The position numbers were made by a program, and so were the translations under genes. This document shows, piece after piece, positions 1 to 20,439 of a stretch of 64,000 nt of DNA; the stretch's first letter is position 1, and every line of letters starts with the position of its first letter. Source of the DNA: Moringa oleifera. Its lineage: Eukaryota > Streptophyta > Magnoliopsida > Brassicales > Moringaceae. The stretch spans positions 5,906,001-5,970,000 of the forward strand of contig JAJFZO010000087.1 in assembly GCA_021397835.1 (NCBI GenBank), given 5' to 3'. The notes under the pieces were generated by a model, which searched no databases, was not told where the DNA came from, and worked only from the letters and a program-made list of their open reading frames with translations.

Positions 1-87
1 AAAATCTTAAATCAAAAGAAAAAAAATTAATGTACTAATGGGGTTGTAAATCACTACAAGAGAAATTTTCTTTAATAACAATATTAT

Positions 88-200
88 GTGACGGCTTTAT
101 GACTATCATTAAAAAATTAAATGCATGACAGTATTGAGAGACCGTCATAAAAATTATAATGTACATGACGATCCTGGGAGACCGTCATAAATGAATATGG
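88..200. repeat. Left subterminal repeats of the CACTA-type element
   Basis: Copies of TGACGGC, GACCGTCATAA, TGACGATC and GACCGTCATAAA alternate in direct and inverted orientation just inside the CACTA terminus. In this superfamily such arrays bind the transposase. The same motifs recur at 4870-5450, linking the two ends. Confidence 0.6.
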
Positions 201-2598
201 CATCTTAAAAAGACTATAATAAAAATCTTAAATTAGAAAAGAAAATTTGTAATGGAGGAGGATCGAACTCAATCTCTCTTGGAGAGATTTGTGAATGTCA
301 TAGCCATTCAATATAAAGGAAACCCATACGATTTTTTTTTAAATTTTTTTTAACTTAGATAATTGATTGAAAATGCAAAAAAGCAATTTTGAACCCAAGC
401 CCTCTTCATGAGTATATCACATTTTCAACCATTTGGTCTATAGTTGATTTTGTTTAGTTTTATTGTTTGTTCAATAAAAGGTGTGTTTAAATTATTTTGA
501 TTAAAATATAAGAAAGCCGACTTGAAATCAAGCTCTTTTAATCAACCTTATAAGACTTTAACCACTCGATCAATGGAAATCTTATGCTATGATTTTAGTA
601 GTAAAAGATGTCAAACAATAAATGTGATCTACGTACTATAATACTTATGGATCTTCACCCACGTACTCAGTACATGCTTCACTTTTTTGAAATACTTCCT
701 TCACTCTCCTACGAAAACAATTGTTTAAAACAAAAATTTCTCTTTTTTAATGTTACATAATCGATCAAAAATTTCTTTCTTTTGAAAAATTTTGTGAATT
801 AGACATCATGCACTATCAGATGATATCATTGAAGCAATGAAAGTGGTATGTGAAACTAATAAAACCTTAGTCTCGCACTATGAGAGACAAAGAGAGATTT
901 TTGGTCAAATTTTGCAATTTCATACTTAATTTTGTTCTAATTTTTTCTTCTCTTTTCTTGAGTTATTAATTTTTACATCATTTGATTTTGTTAATGAACA
1001 AATTTTTCTCATTTTTCATATTTAGATGTTTCTCTCATTTGGATATGCCCATGTTTGTTACCCTTTTGATTAAGAATCAAAAGTATGTGATGCATTTTTT
1101 TTGAAATATAAAAGTTTGACCACATTTAGCATTTTGTTTATTTGTTTATATAAGACTTGATGATATCCACACATGTCACTAGCAAATTGTGCTTCTTTTG
1201 ACTTAAAATGATAATGGATGCCTCCCGGTTGACTTGACCCTCCCTTATGTAAATTTCTTTCTTGCTTTCATAAATGCAACCTAGACTATGAGCTTCTTTT
1301 CTGGATGTGGTTTTAGAGAGACATTCCTTGTGGCAGGGGCTGCATTCTATTTCTAGGTACTGCTATATCAAAATCTTTGTTTTTGGGAAATTTAATTAAT
1401 TAGTTTGCAATAAATAATTTTAAACTGTGTTGAAAGAAAACTATACAGATCCATTTTAAGAATTTTCTAATTGAGATCACAAGATTTAATAAGGAAAGCC
1501 AAATAATTTTAAGAAATAAGAAAATAAAGAGTAACAACTTCCTAATCTAAGGTATTAAGAGTTCATTATACCATTTCAAACTAAAGCAGAATTGTTGAAG
1601 TATAGGAATGAAGCTGTGAATCGACGAGCTTTAATGGACTTTAAAAACTTCCAGCATTTCTACTTTAAAGCATAAATCTTTATCTTGTCAATTATTTTAC
1701 TCAATTTCTCTTATTTTTCCCCTGCCATTTCCTCTTTTGGATCCAGGTTATTGTTTCTTATTTATTGTTGATAGGAATTTGGTTATGGATCCACTATTAT
1801 GTTGGTTCTAGTTTCATCTTTCCCTAAGTTTTGCTACAATGTTACAATTTTTACAGTGAAGGTTATAGTTTGATGTTCTCCTGAATGTACAATCCAGATA
1901 TGATTATCCTAGGTATGGAGCCTCGATTGGTAAGGTACATTATCATTTTCTTAAACTTAAATCATGTAGTACATGAACTAAATCTTGGACTCTCTATATA
2001 GTGCAATCCATGTTACTTAGCAAAAAAGACTGCTAATATTTTGCTTAAAAAATTCTATAACTTCAACTCAATTTCCATTATAAATGTGTTTATATTGATT
2101 TTTCAAACAGTTTGCATGTCTTAAGTAATTTTTTTTTTAAGATTTTGAATTTCAGTTTAGTTTCCATTGTGATACTAGAAACTCTAAGTAAATCATGGTA
2201 GAAAATATGAGTTTTAAAAATATTTTTGATAGTTAATAACCAGGGTGTCTTATTGACACACAATACTTAATGGATTAGTTAAAGCAAAGACAAACCTATA
2301 GTGAGAGAACAATCATTCAGAGAAAAAGTTGTTGGCATTCAAGTACTTTAGTTAAAGTGAAACTTTTTTAGTATTTTGCTTTACTAGTAACAAAGGCTTT
2401 TTTTCTCACAAATGATATAATTCATTATGCAAGATAATCGTAAATCAATAGTCAGTAGCTCGTTCAAAGGAAAGAAAAGCTTGTTAAATATCAAAACCTA
2501 AGAAACAAGTCAAAACCCTTTAAACAGAAGCCACTACTCTTTCTGCATAACTTACATTGTTTTAGGTTACCAATTCTTTACTAATTTACTAATCTCGC
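201..2598. other. Non-coding interior of the CACTA-type element; no gene seen
   Basis: AT-rich sequence with stops in all frames and no recognisable protein, RNA or terminal-repeat signal. A short segment at 1-35 resembles 222-250 (AAAATCTTAAAT followed by A/G-rich bases), which hints at a local duplication around the left terminus. Otherwise nothing can be supported here. Confidence 0.4.
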
Positions 2599-3235
2599 AT
2601 GTGTTTAGATGAAATAGTCTCGGCTTTGCCTAAGGCCTTTCAGTCTAATGGGCACCTTGTTTCTTATCTTATTTTCACAATAGAAAATGTTGTATGTAAA
2701 TTAGCAGTGGATACATTAGAAAATATTATTACAATTGGTATTATTATTGATGGTTCTTGTGCTAATTTTATTGATTTTCGTTAATTAAATATTGATTCAA
2801 GATGTTCGAGTGCTTATTGAAAATAGGGATGAATATGTTGTATTTGAAAATGGTCATCATGTAAGTTGACCTAAAGAATTGGTTTCTACTCATATTGTTA
2901 TGGAGGTATGAAGCAATTTTAGTAATGGTATTATTTTTTGTTTCTTTTTATGATAGATATTATTTGACTTTTAAAATTTATTATTGTCACAAGTTTAGAA
3001 ATGAAGGAAAAGAAAATCAATAAAGAAATGGGATCCATTTCTGAGCAAGCTTTAGAGCAGTTGACAAAAGCAACTTATCCATTAATGATTAATATGCAAA
3101 ATGAAGTTAGAGCAAGATTTGATGATGATGTTTTTTGCTATCCATTCTATTGCTATTTTGGCTTAGAAGATTGTTCTATTATGATTGATAAAAAAGAAAT
3201 AAGAGAAATTAGCATTTGTTTATATGTTAAGTGAG
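2599..3235 (+). pseudogene. DUF8039-like transposon-encoded protein, N-terminal part, broken
   Basis: The first segment (2599-2784) contains CKLAVDTLENIITIG. The next in-frame stretch (about 2795-2870) contains VRVLIE and a PKELV motif preceded by a stop where a tryptophan is expected. Together these match the order I know from DUF8039-type plant transposon proteins (CKLAV..ENVVA..G, then NVRV.V, then AWPKDLI). A second open stretch at 3001-3234 (77 codons) fits the region joining this domain to the C-terminal protease. Stops between the pieces show the gene is dead. The identification is by motif recall only, so family membership is moderately sure and function unknown. Confidence 0.45.
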
Positions 3236-3479
3236 ACAAAGAATTTCAATATTGATTTATTTTAATACTATGTTTATATGATTTGACTTTTAATTTGTTT
3301 ACTTTTATATATCTACATACTAAATTGAAGGATATGAAAAAGTTAAAATAATTTGGCTTCATCAATCCTGTGATTGTCTCACTCTCTGGTGGACTAAACA
3401 ATGAAAACATGTTAAAAGATAAAGCATGACATATTATAGAGCGATTAAAAAAATACATTCAAACCAAATTCTTTTCATG

Positions 3480-4170
3480 CCTTACAATCCAAAGTTTAAA
3501 GTTTCTACCCTAATTGTTTTATGAAGACATATCTCATTTGGCTATTTATCATCTTTTGTTTTTCTTATTACAAATAAATTTCATTGGAAATTAGTAGTTA
3601 TTGATACGGCATCATAGATGGTATATCGTTTGGATTCTTTGGGTCATGAAGTAAGATTTGATCATTAAAAAAATTAGACCTAGTATGTACAAGTTTTACT
3701 TTGTATATTTTGTTTATTAGTTTCATTATTAATTCTAAATACTACATGTTTTCGAAGGTTTATTAGTTATTGATATAGGGGTTTTTAAATGTTTCGTGTG
3801 AATATTATATGGCAATGAATTCAAATGAGTTCATTTTGTTTTTTTTCATTATTAATAACATTGAAAATTATATGAATTAATGATTATATTTCTCAATATG
3901 AAGGCACCGATTCAAAGAAGTGGTATAGAATGCAAATATTTTATACTTTGATTAATGAAGAAAATAATTAAAGATCTAAAAATTCTTTATGAAAATGTCA
4001 TATTATTTACTTCATTTACATATTAAATGTTTCATATTTATAAATGATATCAAATTGATTATATTGTCTTCTTTTACATTTTAATCTTAAATTTCAATGG
4101 CAAAGATACATATAATAATTAAAAAATTAATGAAGTACGTGCGGAATGGGCTATGCATGTGCAATAGTTA
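3480..4170 (+). pseudogene. Ulp1-like (C48) cysteine protease domain of a plant transposon, broken
   Basis: Read on +, 3570-3650 gives HWKLVVIDTAS then, after a stop, MVYRLDSLGHE. This is the His-Trp and 'VYxLDSL' strand of C48 peptidases. Near 3900-3960 it gives APIQRSGIECKYFIL, which holds the Cys-containing segment (normally QxxxxxCGYYV), then KKIIKDL. Near 4085-4165 it gives KINEVRAEWAMHVQ, matching the C-terminal 'INEVREEWA' motif usual in these transposon proteases. The order and spacing fit one gene continuing the 2.6-3.2 kb DUF8039 segment. Stops interrupt it at several points, so no active protease can be made. SUMO-protease-like domains of this sort are common cargo of plant CACTA and Mutator elements. 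Confidence 0.6.
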
Positions 4171-4998
4171 CTATCATTAATGGTTGTGTTTTAATTGTAT
4201 GTTGTTTGGCTTAGTTAAATTCAAGTATAATAGACTAATTTTATTTATTGTGCCATCTACTAATTTTATTCATTGAGCCATCTGCCAATTCTATTCATTG
4301 AGCCATTTGCCAAGGAAGATGAAAAAATCTGTAAAGGTCATCTTCAAGAAGTTGGTAGAGCAAAGAACAAGTAGAAGTACTCAAACATGCATGTGAAATA
4401 TTTAAACATGTTCATGATCAGTTAATTTTTGCATTTGGTGTTGCATTGCAAGAAGTTACACTTGCTTATTTATTTTGATATGTAAGTTAATCATATATTT
4501 AATAGAGATGATCTAATAATATATTTTTTCTATAATTATTGCATGAGTGATATATGGTTAATTCACTGGGCATATTTTGATGCACTCGCTTGTATAATTT
4601 TAGTTTAATGATATAACACTAGAACAGAGCAGTGTAGATGACATATTGTGTAATTTAATTTGTAAAGATTTTGTTTATTTTTGATACTTAATATTATTAT
4701 ATTTTGTAAAATGACAAAGTTTTAGTTATAAATATATGTAGCTTTTGTTGTTTAATATTATTTGTATTGTTTAACTATTACAATTGCAAAAACAAAAGAT
4801 AAATATTAATTAATTAACTAAAATTATAAAAAAATAATTTTTGTAATTAATCAATAAAAAATATAAAAATATAATTATGACGGTCACGAAGACCGTCATT
4901 AAATAAGTGAAGATTTTTTATGATAGTTATAAAAATTATCATGAAAAAGTATAGACTTTTTATGATAATCACAAAGATTATCATGAATAAATGACTGT

Positions 4999-5450
4999 TT
5001 TTTATAACAGTTATGTATGATCATCATGAATATTTTGTGACGGTACATCATGGACTGTCATGAGTTTTTTATGACGGTCTATTACAGACCATCATTAATA
5101 TTTTAACTTTTTCATGATGATCAAAAATCGTCAAAAATTTATGACAGTTCCATTTTGTCACTTGCAATGGTAGTTTGCTGTCATAAAAGGCTTGTTTTAT
5201 TGTGAAAGGTTTTTTTTATGATAATTATATATGACCGCCATGAATATTTTGTGATGGTTTATCATGGATCGTTATGAATTTTTTATGACGGTTTATCACA
5301 AATTATCATTAATATTTTAACATTTTCATGATGATAAAAAATCATTAAAAATTTATGACGATTTTTTACACCATATAAAGTTTTTATGTCATTATTTACA
5401 ATGACAGTTTTTAAATCGTCATAAAAAACTTGTTTTTTTATGATAAATAC
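4999..5450. repeat. Two-copy direct duplication (~214 bp) of the right subterminal array
   Basis: The block starting near 4999 repeats from about 5213. For example GAATATTTTGTGACGG at 5028 recurs as GAATATTTTGTGATGG at 5242, and each copy ends in a CTTGTTTT-type stretch (5196 and 5430). Each copy is full of short palindromes (TCATGA, ATGACGGT/ACCGTCAT). Confidence 0.6.
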
Positions 5451-5454
5451 TGAA

Positions 5455-6640
5455 AAATGTTCCATAAGAAATTACAGACCCTATCGGCTTCAAATTCTTT
5501 TCTCATTTTTTTCCACCACATAGAGAGAGTATATGGAAATGCCTATGGTTTCATTTTTCATCTTTTCTCTCCTATTTTATCGAATAGAACAACCACTTAT
5601 CACATGTTTTTTTGTTGCAATACGATTTTATATGGAAGATCAATTTCACTTTAGCATAGTTTAAGTTCACATTTACATATTTTTAATTATAATAAATATT
5701 TAATATATTAACTAAAAACACATAAAATATTTATAAGTTAAAATGATCGAAACATTAAATGCAATAAAAAAAGGGGTGAGTTTAAAACCACGCCCATAGC
5801 ATTTTTATTTGAATATTTTTTTAATTAAATTTATATTTAATTATTTTAAAGAGTTATATATATATCATGTATTATTAAATAAATATAAAAAATTTAAACT
5901 TAATATATTTTTAATTTAAATTTCACATTTAAATTTATTTTAAATTTATTTTAAAAAATTATTAATTAGTATAAATAATAATTTTTTAAAATATATTTTG
6001 TAAAATTTAATTAAATATTATTATAAAAATAAATTATATATAAATATATGACCGTAAATCTTGACTCTCATAATATTTGTAATGATTCTAAACAGTTGTT
6101 ATAAATGTTTTATTTTTTTCTTCTTTATGATTTTTTTTAAGATCATCATTATTTTTTGATAGTTTTAAGAAAATATCATAATTTTATGATGACCTTTAAG
6201 TGTCTATTATAAAAGTCACCATATTTTTTTTTAGCACTGATTGTTGTTTGCATTTGTAATTTTTAAGTTACATATTTTTTAAAAAAACTATTTATTATTT
6301 TAACCAAAAAATTAATATATTTTGATATTTTAATTTGATAAAAGGATGCAACTCAATTTTCAAAGATATATTGTAATAATCTTTTTATAGATTTTTATTG
6401 TTATTGTTATTATGATATTTTAAATTATAAATATTTTATTAAATTTTTAATTATTTATTTAATTTTATACTTTAAATATTAAGTTAATTGCATCAAAAAA
6501 AATATAAAAGATACATTTGTGTGTTACTTGCCGTTTAAGGATAATGCATATATAATTTTTATTTATATAATTATTTTATATTTTTTAAATTTAATTTAAA
6601 TAAATAAAATGAAAAAATCTGAACTAGTAGATATGAAGCC
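5455..6640. other. AT-rich intergenic sequence upstream of the CDPK gene
   Basis: No coding or RNA gene is seen. The stretch 6040-6240 contains more degenerate ATGACCG/TCATGATG-type motifs like the CACTA subterminal arrays, so the element may extend to about 6235. Confidence 0.4.
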
Positions 6641-6956
6641 AATAGTTGAGCCCGATTTCATCAATTTTTCTCATCAGAAATAATATATACCCAATGCAGC
6701 TTGGCCTTGGTTATCCAAAAATGCTCACAAAATGCTTGAAGTGCTTACCTGTAGGGCAGTGCAAATTGCTTCGTTTGCCTTTCCTTATTTATCGTCCAAT
6801 CTGGGCATACCACAATCACCCTAAAATAACATCGAATGTTTGAAAGGAGGCAGAAACAACAAACATCGGATTCTTTGGAAAAAAAAGGACAGGGAAAAAG
6901 AGAAGAACAAGAAACAAAACAATTTCATCCAGAGAGATCCCAGTTGAGATTTAGCG

Positions 6957-15235
<8,279 letters not shown>

Positions 15236-16091
15236 TGCCTTAATCTCATATTATCTCAATATTTTGTATAGTAAAGGAAAATCTGGCTCTTGATAGGAAA
15301 GATGGCAATAGTGGTTTCATGATTCCGATTTTATTTTAAGTTGGATATGTCTAATCTTTTGAGGATAATGTTTTATTGAAGCTTTAACTTCATTCTGTTT
15401 CACATAATATGTTATCTTTGTTTTCAATAGTTTAAAAGGCTTACAGAGAACTAGGGTGAGAGATCTTTTTTGTTTTCTTTTGCATGATGCCTTTGTCCTT
15501 TGAACTGTTTCTTGAGGGTCTTAATGTTAAATTTTCAGTTTCTTATGCAAATGCCATTTATGTAAAGTATTCTTCAATTCAAGTGAAGATTTCAATATTT
15601 ATATGATAAGTATTCCAATGTGTTTTAATTGTTTTGATTAAACTAGCTTCAAACAAGTGTTGTCTAGTGGAATTTATTTAATTTTTTAAATATTAATTTG
15701 AGTAAAAGATTCAAAATTTTCGATATTTACGTTATGTTATTATTTAAATTTTTGTATTTAAAAATTGATCATTTAAATTTTAATTTATCACTTTAATTTA
15801 AATTAATTTTTTAAAAAATTAAAAATTAAAAATATTTAAATTAAAATTTTATACAATAAATTTTGATTTAAAAGTTTTTATGAATATAAAAAATATTTAA
15901 ATTATTGTCATATAAATTTTAAAAATTTTTAATATTAAATATATATTTTTAAATTTATAATATCAAAATTTTAAAAAATTTATAAAAAATAAATTTTATA
16001 TCAAAAATTATTTTAATATGATAGATGAACTTGAAATCAGATAAATAATTTATTTAAATTATTTTTGAGGTATTTGAATAATAAAAATACC
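15236..16091. other. CDPK 3' flank and AT-rich spacer
   Basis: The 3' untranslated region begins after the stop at 15235, but no poly(A) signal can be assigned with confidence. From about 15660 the sequence becomes nearly pure A/T with homopolymer-like words (AAATTTTA, TTTAAATT). No gene seen. Confidence 0.4.
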
Positions 16092-16100
16092 TTTAATTTT

Positions 16101-16631
16101 GGGTTAATTATATGAAGAAAATTTCCATTTTGCTTATTATGTTAAATCGATGCTTGCAAAAAAAAAAATGCATGTTTTTGAGACTTATATTTTTGTTGGA
16201 TTTTTAATGTGGGAGTTTTATCTATAACTTATTAATATTAACAATTTTGTGTACATATGTAACGTACATGTGACTTTTATTTGTACAATTATCTTACCAT
16301 CTTTGTAAACACTATCAAAATAAATTAAATAAAATATATTTTTTCTTTTATGTAAATATTATATTTTCTATATTTTTACTAAGTTTGATGTAAAAAAAAC
16401 ATTTTATTTGTTCTAATAGTATTTTAAAAGAGTATTTAGATAATTATATAAGTAAAATTCACATGCACATCATGTATTTACGTAAAATCATTAATAGTAA
16501 CAAGAATTATAGACGAAAATATCACATCGTGAATTCAATAAAAATGTAAATTTCTAATAGATATAATTCTTTTTATAAGTCTCAATTTAAAACTGTGAAT
16601 AAAATACATGTTTCATTGATGCAATTAACCC
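16101..16631. mobile_element. Mutator-like foldback MITE, 531 bp, 9-bp target duplication
   Basis: The left end GGGTTAATT (16101) and right end AATTAACCC (to 16631) begin an imperfect inverted repeat of roughly 180-200 bp. Matching internal words include GAGACTTATA near 16173 against its complement TATAAGTCTC near 16575, and ACATGTGACTTTTA near 16267 against the complement of AAAATTCACATGCACA near 16455. The flanks carry a perfect 9-bp direct repeat TTTAATTTT (16092-16100 and 16632-16640), the target-duplication length of Mutator-like elements. No ORF of note, so it is non-autonomous. Confidence 0.8.
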
Positions 16632-16640
16632 TTTAATTTT

Positions 16641-17755
16641 TCATAACTATTTGCGTTAAGGTTCAGTTTGAACTAAAATAATAGATTAATGCTTGATTTA
16701 TCACTTTTTGAAGACACAAGTTTAATCGATAATATAGGACAAATATTAAAGTTTCATGTGATTTTTACTCTATTAATTATATATATTATATTTATTATTA
16801 AATATTATTTAAATATTTAATAATATTATTGATATTATTATAATATTAATAGTATTAATAACCTGTGAGTTTTCATAATTACATTATAAAAAATAGATGT
16901 TATCCTTAAAATAATATTTTTTATTACAAATTAAGGCATGTCAGCTTTTAAAATTGAAAAAGTAAACAACATAACATTTAATGTTGTTAAAATTTCGACA
17001 TGAAAAATAATGAAAAAAAAGTTGACTAAACTAGAATAATATTATTATTTTTATTATTTAAACTAAATTTATTAAAAATAAATTTTTTTGTATATTTGAT
17101 AAGTTTTATTTAACAAATAATAATAAAACCTTACTTAAGGTTATTTATAATAATTTTTTAATATTGTATTTCAAAAATAAAACCATTTGCATCAAGCATA
17201 AAAATACATAAAATCCAAGATTGATTAGAAAAGTTGAAAAATACATTTGATAATTTAGAAGTTTAATGCAATCAGGAACGAACTTTGAAATATAGCATTA
17301 CTAAGAAATCAGTTTCTAATAAGAAGGATTAAAAATTACAAAAAAAAAAAAAACATGAATGGTCATTTAAGTTATTAAGAATGAAAGAGAACAAGAAAAG
17401 TCTAATGGAAACGGCATTTTAAAGATTGAGAAAAAGAACTTTGTTTTCTCTACGATAGATGAAAATGCTAGAACGCTGAGGATAAAAAAGCCTGGAAAAG
17501 TAACTCTTTATTTTTTTAATACGAAAAATAATTGAATGACTGAGGACATGAATAGTTTTATGATGGAAAAAGACTAGACACCATAAATTAAGAAGATGCA
17601 ACTTCGTTAGAACGTTGTAAATTGAAAGTGGCATAAGAGAGGTACATGGGGAACGTAAAGAATCAGTGACTACCATATTCAACTATAAGGAGAATTACAA
17701 TTGAAGACCAATAGTTTGACATATTAGAGTTTAATGGGATAGATAGAGTCACAAG
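16641..17755. other. AT-rich spacer; no gene seen
   Basis: Very AT-rich to about 17200, then more balanced sequence leading into the LINE relic. The stretch 17400-17755 may be the eroded upstream part of the LINE ORF2, but no motif there is clear enough to call. Confidence 0.35.
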
Positions 17756-17759
17756 AGTA

Positions 17760-18770
17760 AATTGAGAGATGTTTTGAATGAGTTTTGTCATGCACTTTTG
17801 GAGTGTGACGTGATCAAAGCCCCTAACCCAAATAACTTTTATATGGCTTCCTTTAGGAGCATTGAAAAACTATTAAAGATGAGATCTTTTGGCCTTTTAA
17901 GATAGTTTCCCTCTTATGTTAATTTAATTTATCTCTTGAATTCAACGTTTCTAATTATCATTGCAAAGAAAATAAGGGCTTATAACATTAAAGATTTTTG
18001 GTAGATTCACTTAGTGGAGTGTTTATAAGTTCATTGGGAAAGTTCTATTGAGACTAATCAAGGTTGCATTGGAGATAGTGACAAGCTTGAATCAAAATAC
18101 TTTTGTGATGAGAAGATAACTACTTGATGCAATATTGCAAATGAAACTATAATCAACTTGAGAAAGGAAGCAAAGGTACGATAAAGAAGTTGGATATCGA
18201 GAAAGTTTATGATCATGTGACTTAGGACTTTATAATCTACATGTTAAATAAAGAGCGATACGAGAAATAATGGTATTATTGATAAAGAGGTATATTTTCT
18301 TAATAATTAATTTTCTTTGATTTGATGAATGGAGGACTTTTTCAATTTTTTGAATAGTTTAGAGTTATTTGACAAAGGGACCCTTTGTTTACATTATTAT
18401 TTATGTGATAATGAGAACCTTCCATAAATTATTTGCTAAAGTAATACAAATCGATCTCATAAAAGGTTTTAAAGTGTGTAAGATGGCTATGGAAATTGAG
18501 GTACCTCATCTTTTGTTTATCAGCTTCTTTTGTGTGGTAGAGAAGGAGTACACGATTAATTTAAAGACCGTTTTACTTTGTTTGAGGTGATCTCATGTTT
18601 TTAAGATTAATTTGAGAAAAAGTAAGTTTATTCCTATCACAATTGAGATTTAAACAGGGAAACCTACAGTGTGAGAAAAGATAAGAGTCATCACCAATAT
18701 ATTTAGGTGTGATTGGTCATCATTCTAAAGGAAGGCTAACTAGTTTTTAAAAAACTAAGATTTTGAGTCT
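17760..18770 (+). pseudogene. L1-type LINE reverse transcriptase relic
   Basis: In shifting frames the + strand shows the ordered motifs of plant LINE ORF2 reverse transcriptase. There is a degraded KAP-P segment near 17815. Degraded 'DFRPISLV..VYKFIGKVL' appears near 17990-18050. ANETI.NLRKEAKG is near 18140, KKLDIEKVYDHVT near 18187 (family: KLDFEKAYD.V.W), a degraded G-DPL segment near 18375, and LFAKVIQIDLIKGFKVCK near 18425. A YLGV motif follows at about 18703. The catalytic F/YADD region near 18520 is lost (reads LLFISFF), and stops and frameshifts are frequent. No poly(A) tail or target duplication was found, so the edges are approximate. Confidence 0.7.
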
Positions 18771-18779
18771 CGGAGTTAA

Positions 18780-19300
18780 TGTTGATTGACTTCATATTTA
18801 CTCTATCTCGATATACTAAAATTTTTTTAGAGAAAAAAATGTGATTTGCACTTGCTCACTTCTTTTCTTTTAAAAAACAAAAGGTTAAAAATCATATATA
18901 TTATATTTTATTATAAAAAATAATAATTTTTTTTACAAGAAAAACATTCTCTTTTTCTGTAACATGGTTTAACTATATTCAGAAACTTTAAATAGATCTA
19001 AACATATAATTTAACAAAGAATCTAGTGACAATTAACTTAACTCAAGTAATTATATATTTTTTTAAAAAAATTGAATATGCTATAGTGAAAAATATTGGA
19101 ATTAAGATTGAATAACTCTTGAAGTCCCCTACTTTTTTCTTTTTTCTTTTTTGTGTGTATAATCTTCCTTTCTTCAATATGAATGGGTATACAATTTCAA
19201 TGGAAACTCCTTTGCATGTAAACAAAAAATTCTAATGAAAAAAATATGAAAAGCTATAGAGAGAATTTGTGAGAGAATTGCTTCTTGTTATGTGAATATC
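18780..19300. other. AT-rich spacer; no gene seen
   Basis: Poly(A/T)-rich sequence with no recognised features; it separates the LINE relic from the LTR-like sequence to its right. Confidence 0.35.
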
Positions 19301-20320
19301 TCAGAACATGCAATCATGAATTGTCTCTGAGTCTCTGTAGCTGAATATTCGACTCTTATTTATAGGATTACAATGGTGCAGGTTAGCATCAAATGAAGGG
19401 TAGGTATAGTGCACCTAGTAGCCTCTTAACTTTAAACTCAATATATTCTACCTTGTGCCGTATGGTCTACTAAGACTCTTTTAAGGTGTTTTTAATTCTA
19501 ACTTGATTTTAACACTCCCTAACTTTGTTTAAGTGGAGTGGCAACTTTAATTCTCTTTACTTTTTCTTGGATAGCTCAAAAACAAGTCTTTTAGGCTCAC
19601 CTTCAATTCGTCACCCAATTCACCTAAACCTCAAGTTTAATCTTTATTTTTGACTATAATTCTTAATTTACTTTTACATTCACCCTTTTTAAATATGATT
19701 TCAACTTAAATTTCACCAAATGACTCAAAGATTTGGTTTTGAACTATGTCATAACTCTCTTGAGTATGCTGCCTTTGGGCAAATTGTCATGTCAACAACT
19801 CCACTTACCATGTGAGAGTCTTTTGTAGACTAAGCAGGTCAGCTTCCACTCAGATATCACTAAGTCAACGCTACCTACCACCTCATTCATCTTTGCTTAT
19901 CATCCTCTTAAATTAATTTAGCAGCATTGCCCAATGGCATCCTACCACATTTATTAATAAACAAGATGAGCGAATGATGCTTTGACAATTGCCATATCAT
20001 TACCTTCGCTTTAATAGCATCATGCTAACTGGACCTATAAGCCACGTCACCAGTCTCCTCACACTATTAGCAAATATATTACCCTATCAGTAACGTTATC
20101 ATCAACTAGTGACATGCCAGTTTAACACTCTACTCCATGTCAATAGAGGTGCCCATTTACATTGTGCCACATCAGCAGCATCACTTTCAAAGGGTCTGCT
20201 CCTCCTCAATGGCTAATTTATTTTTAAATGCTTTTCTTTTCATTTTTCTAAGTTTTTATTATAGTCTTCCTTATCCTTCTACCTAAGCAAACACTCTCTT
20301 TTTATTTAAATTTCTATGAG
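19300..20320. repeat. LTR/U3-like sequence of a gypsy-type element
   Basis: Between 19700 and 20200 there are many words of the GCCACGTCA / CCACATCAGCA / GACATGCCA kind that crowd the U3 regions of plant gypsy elements. A TATA-like CTATAAATAAGAG lies on the - strand around 19357. A pyrimidine-rich leader and a + strand ORF relic follow at about 20320. No second copy is in the window, so LTR status is inferred, not shown. Confidence 0.3.
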
Positions 20321-20439
20321 CTCTCTCCAAGAAAAGTCTTCTTTTCTTAAGCAAGGTCTCCCACCCTTTTCCTTTTCTCTATTTAAATTTTCACTCTTTA
20401 CTCTTTACTTTTCTTTTGCTTTAGGTAGAATGGAATTCA

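Larger units (their letters stand above)
52..5450 (+). mobile_element. Degenerate CACTA (En/Spm)-type transposon with a Ulp1-like gene; right end uncertain
   Basis: At 52 the sequence reads CACTACAAGAGAAA, the typical CACTA-superfamily terminus. It is followed by subterminal repeats built on TGACGGT/ACCGTCA (about 90-200). The same motif, in both orientations, is dense again at 4870-5450. Between the two arrays lies a broken + strand gene of the DUF8039 plus Ulp1-like type that plant CACTA and MULE elements often carry. No clean right terminus is present: degenerate candidates end near 5208 (TTGTTTTATTGTGA), near 5445, or near 6235 (TTTTTTTAGCAC). The target duplication therefore cannot be confirmed, although AAT precedes the left end. 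No transposase is recognisable, so the element was probably non-autonomous or is badly eroded. Confidence 0.6.
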
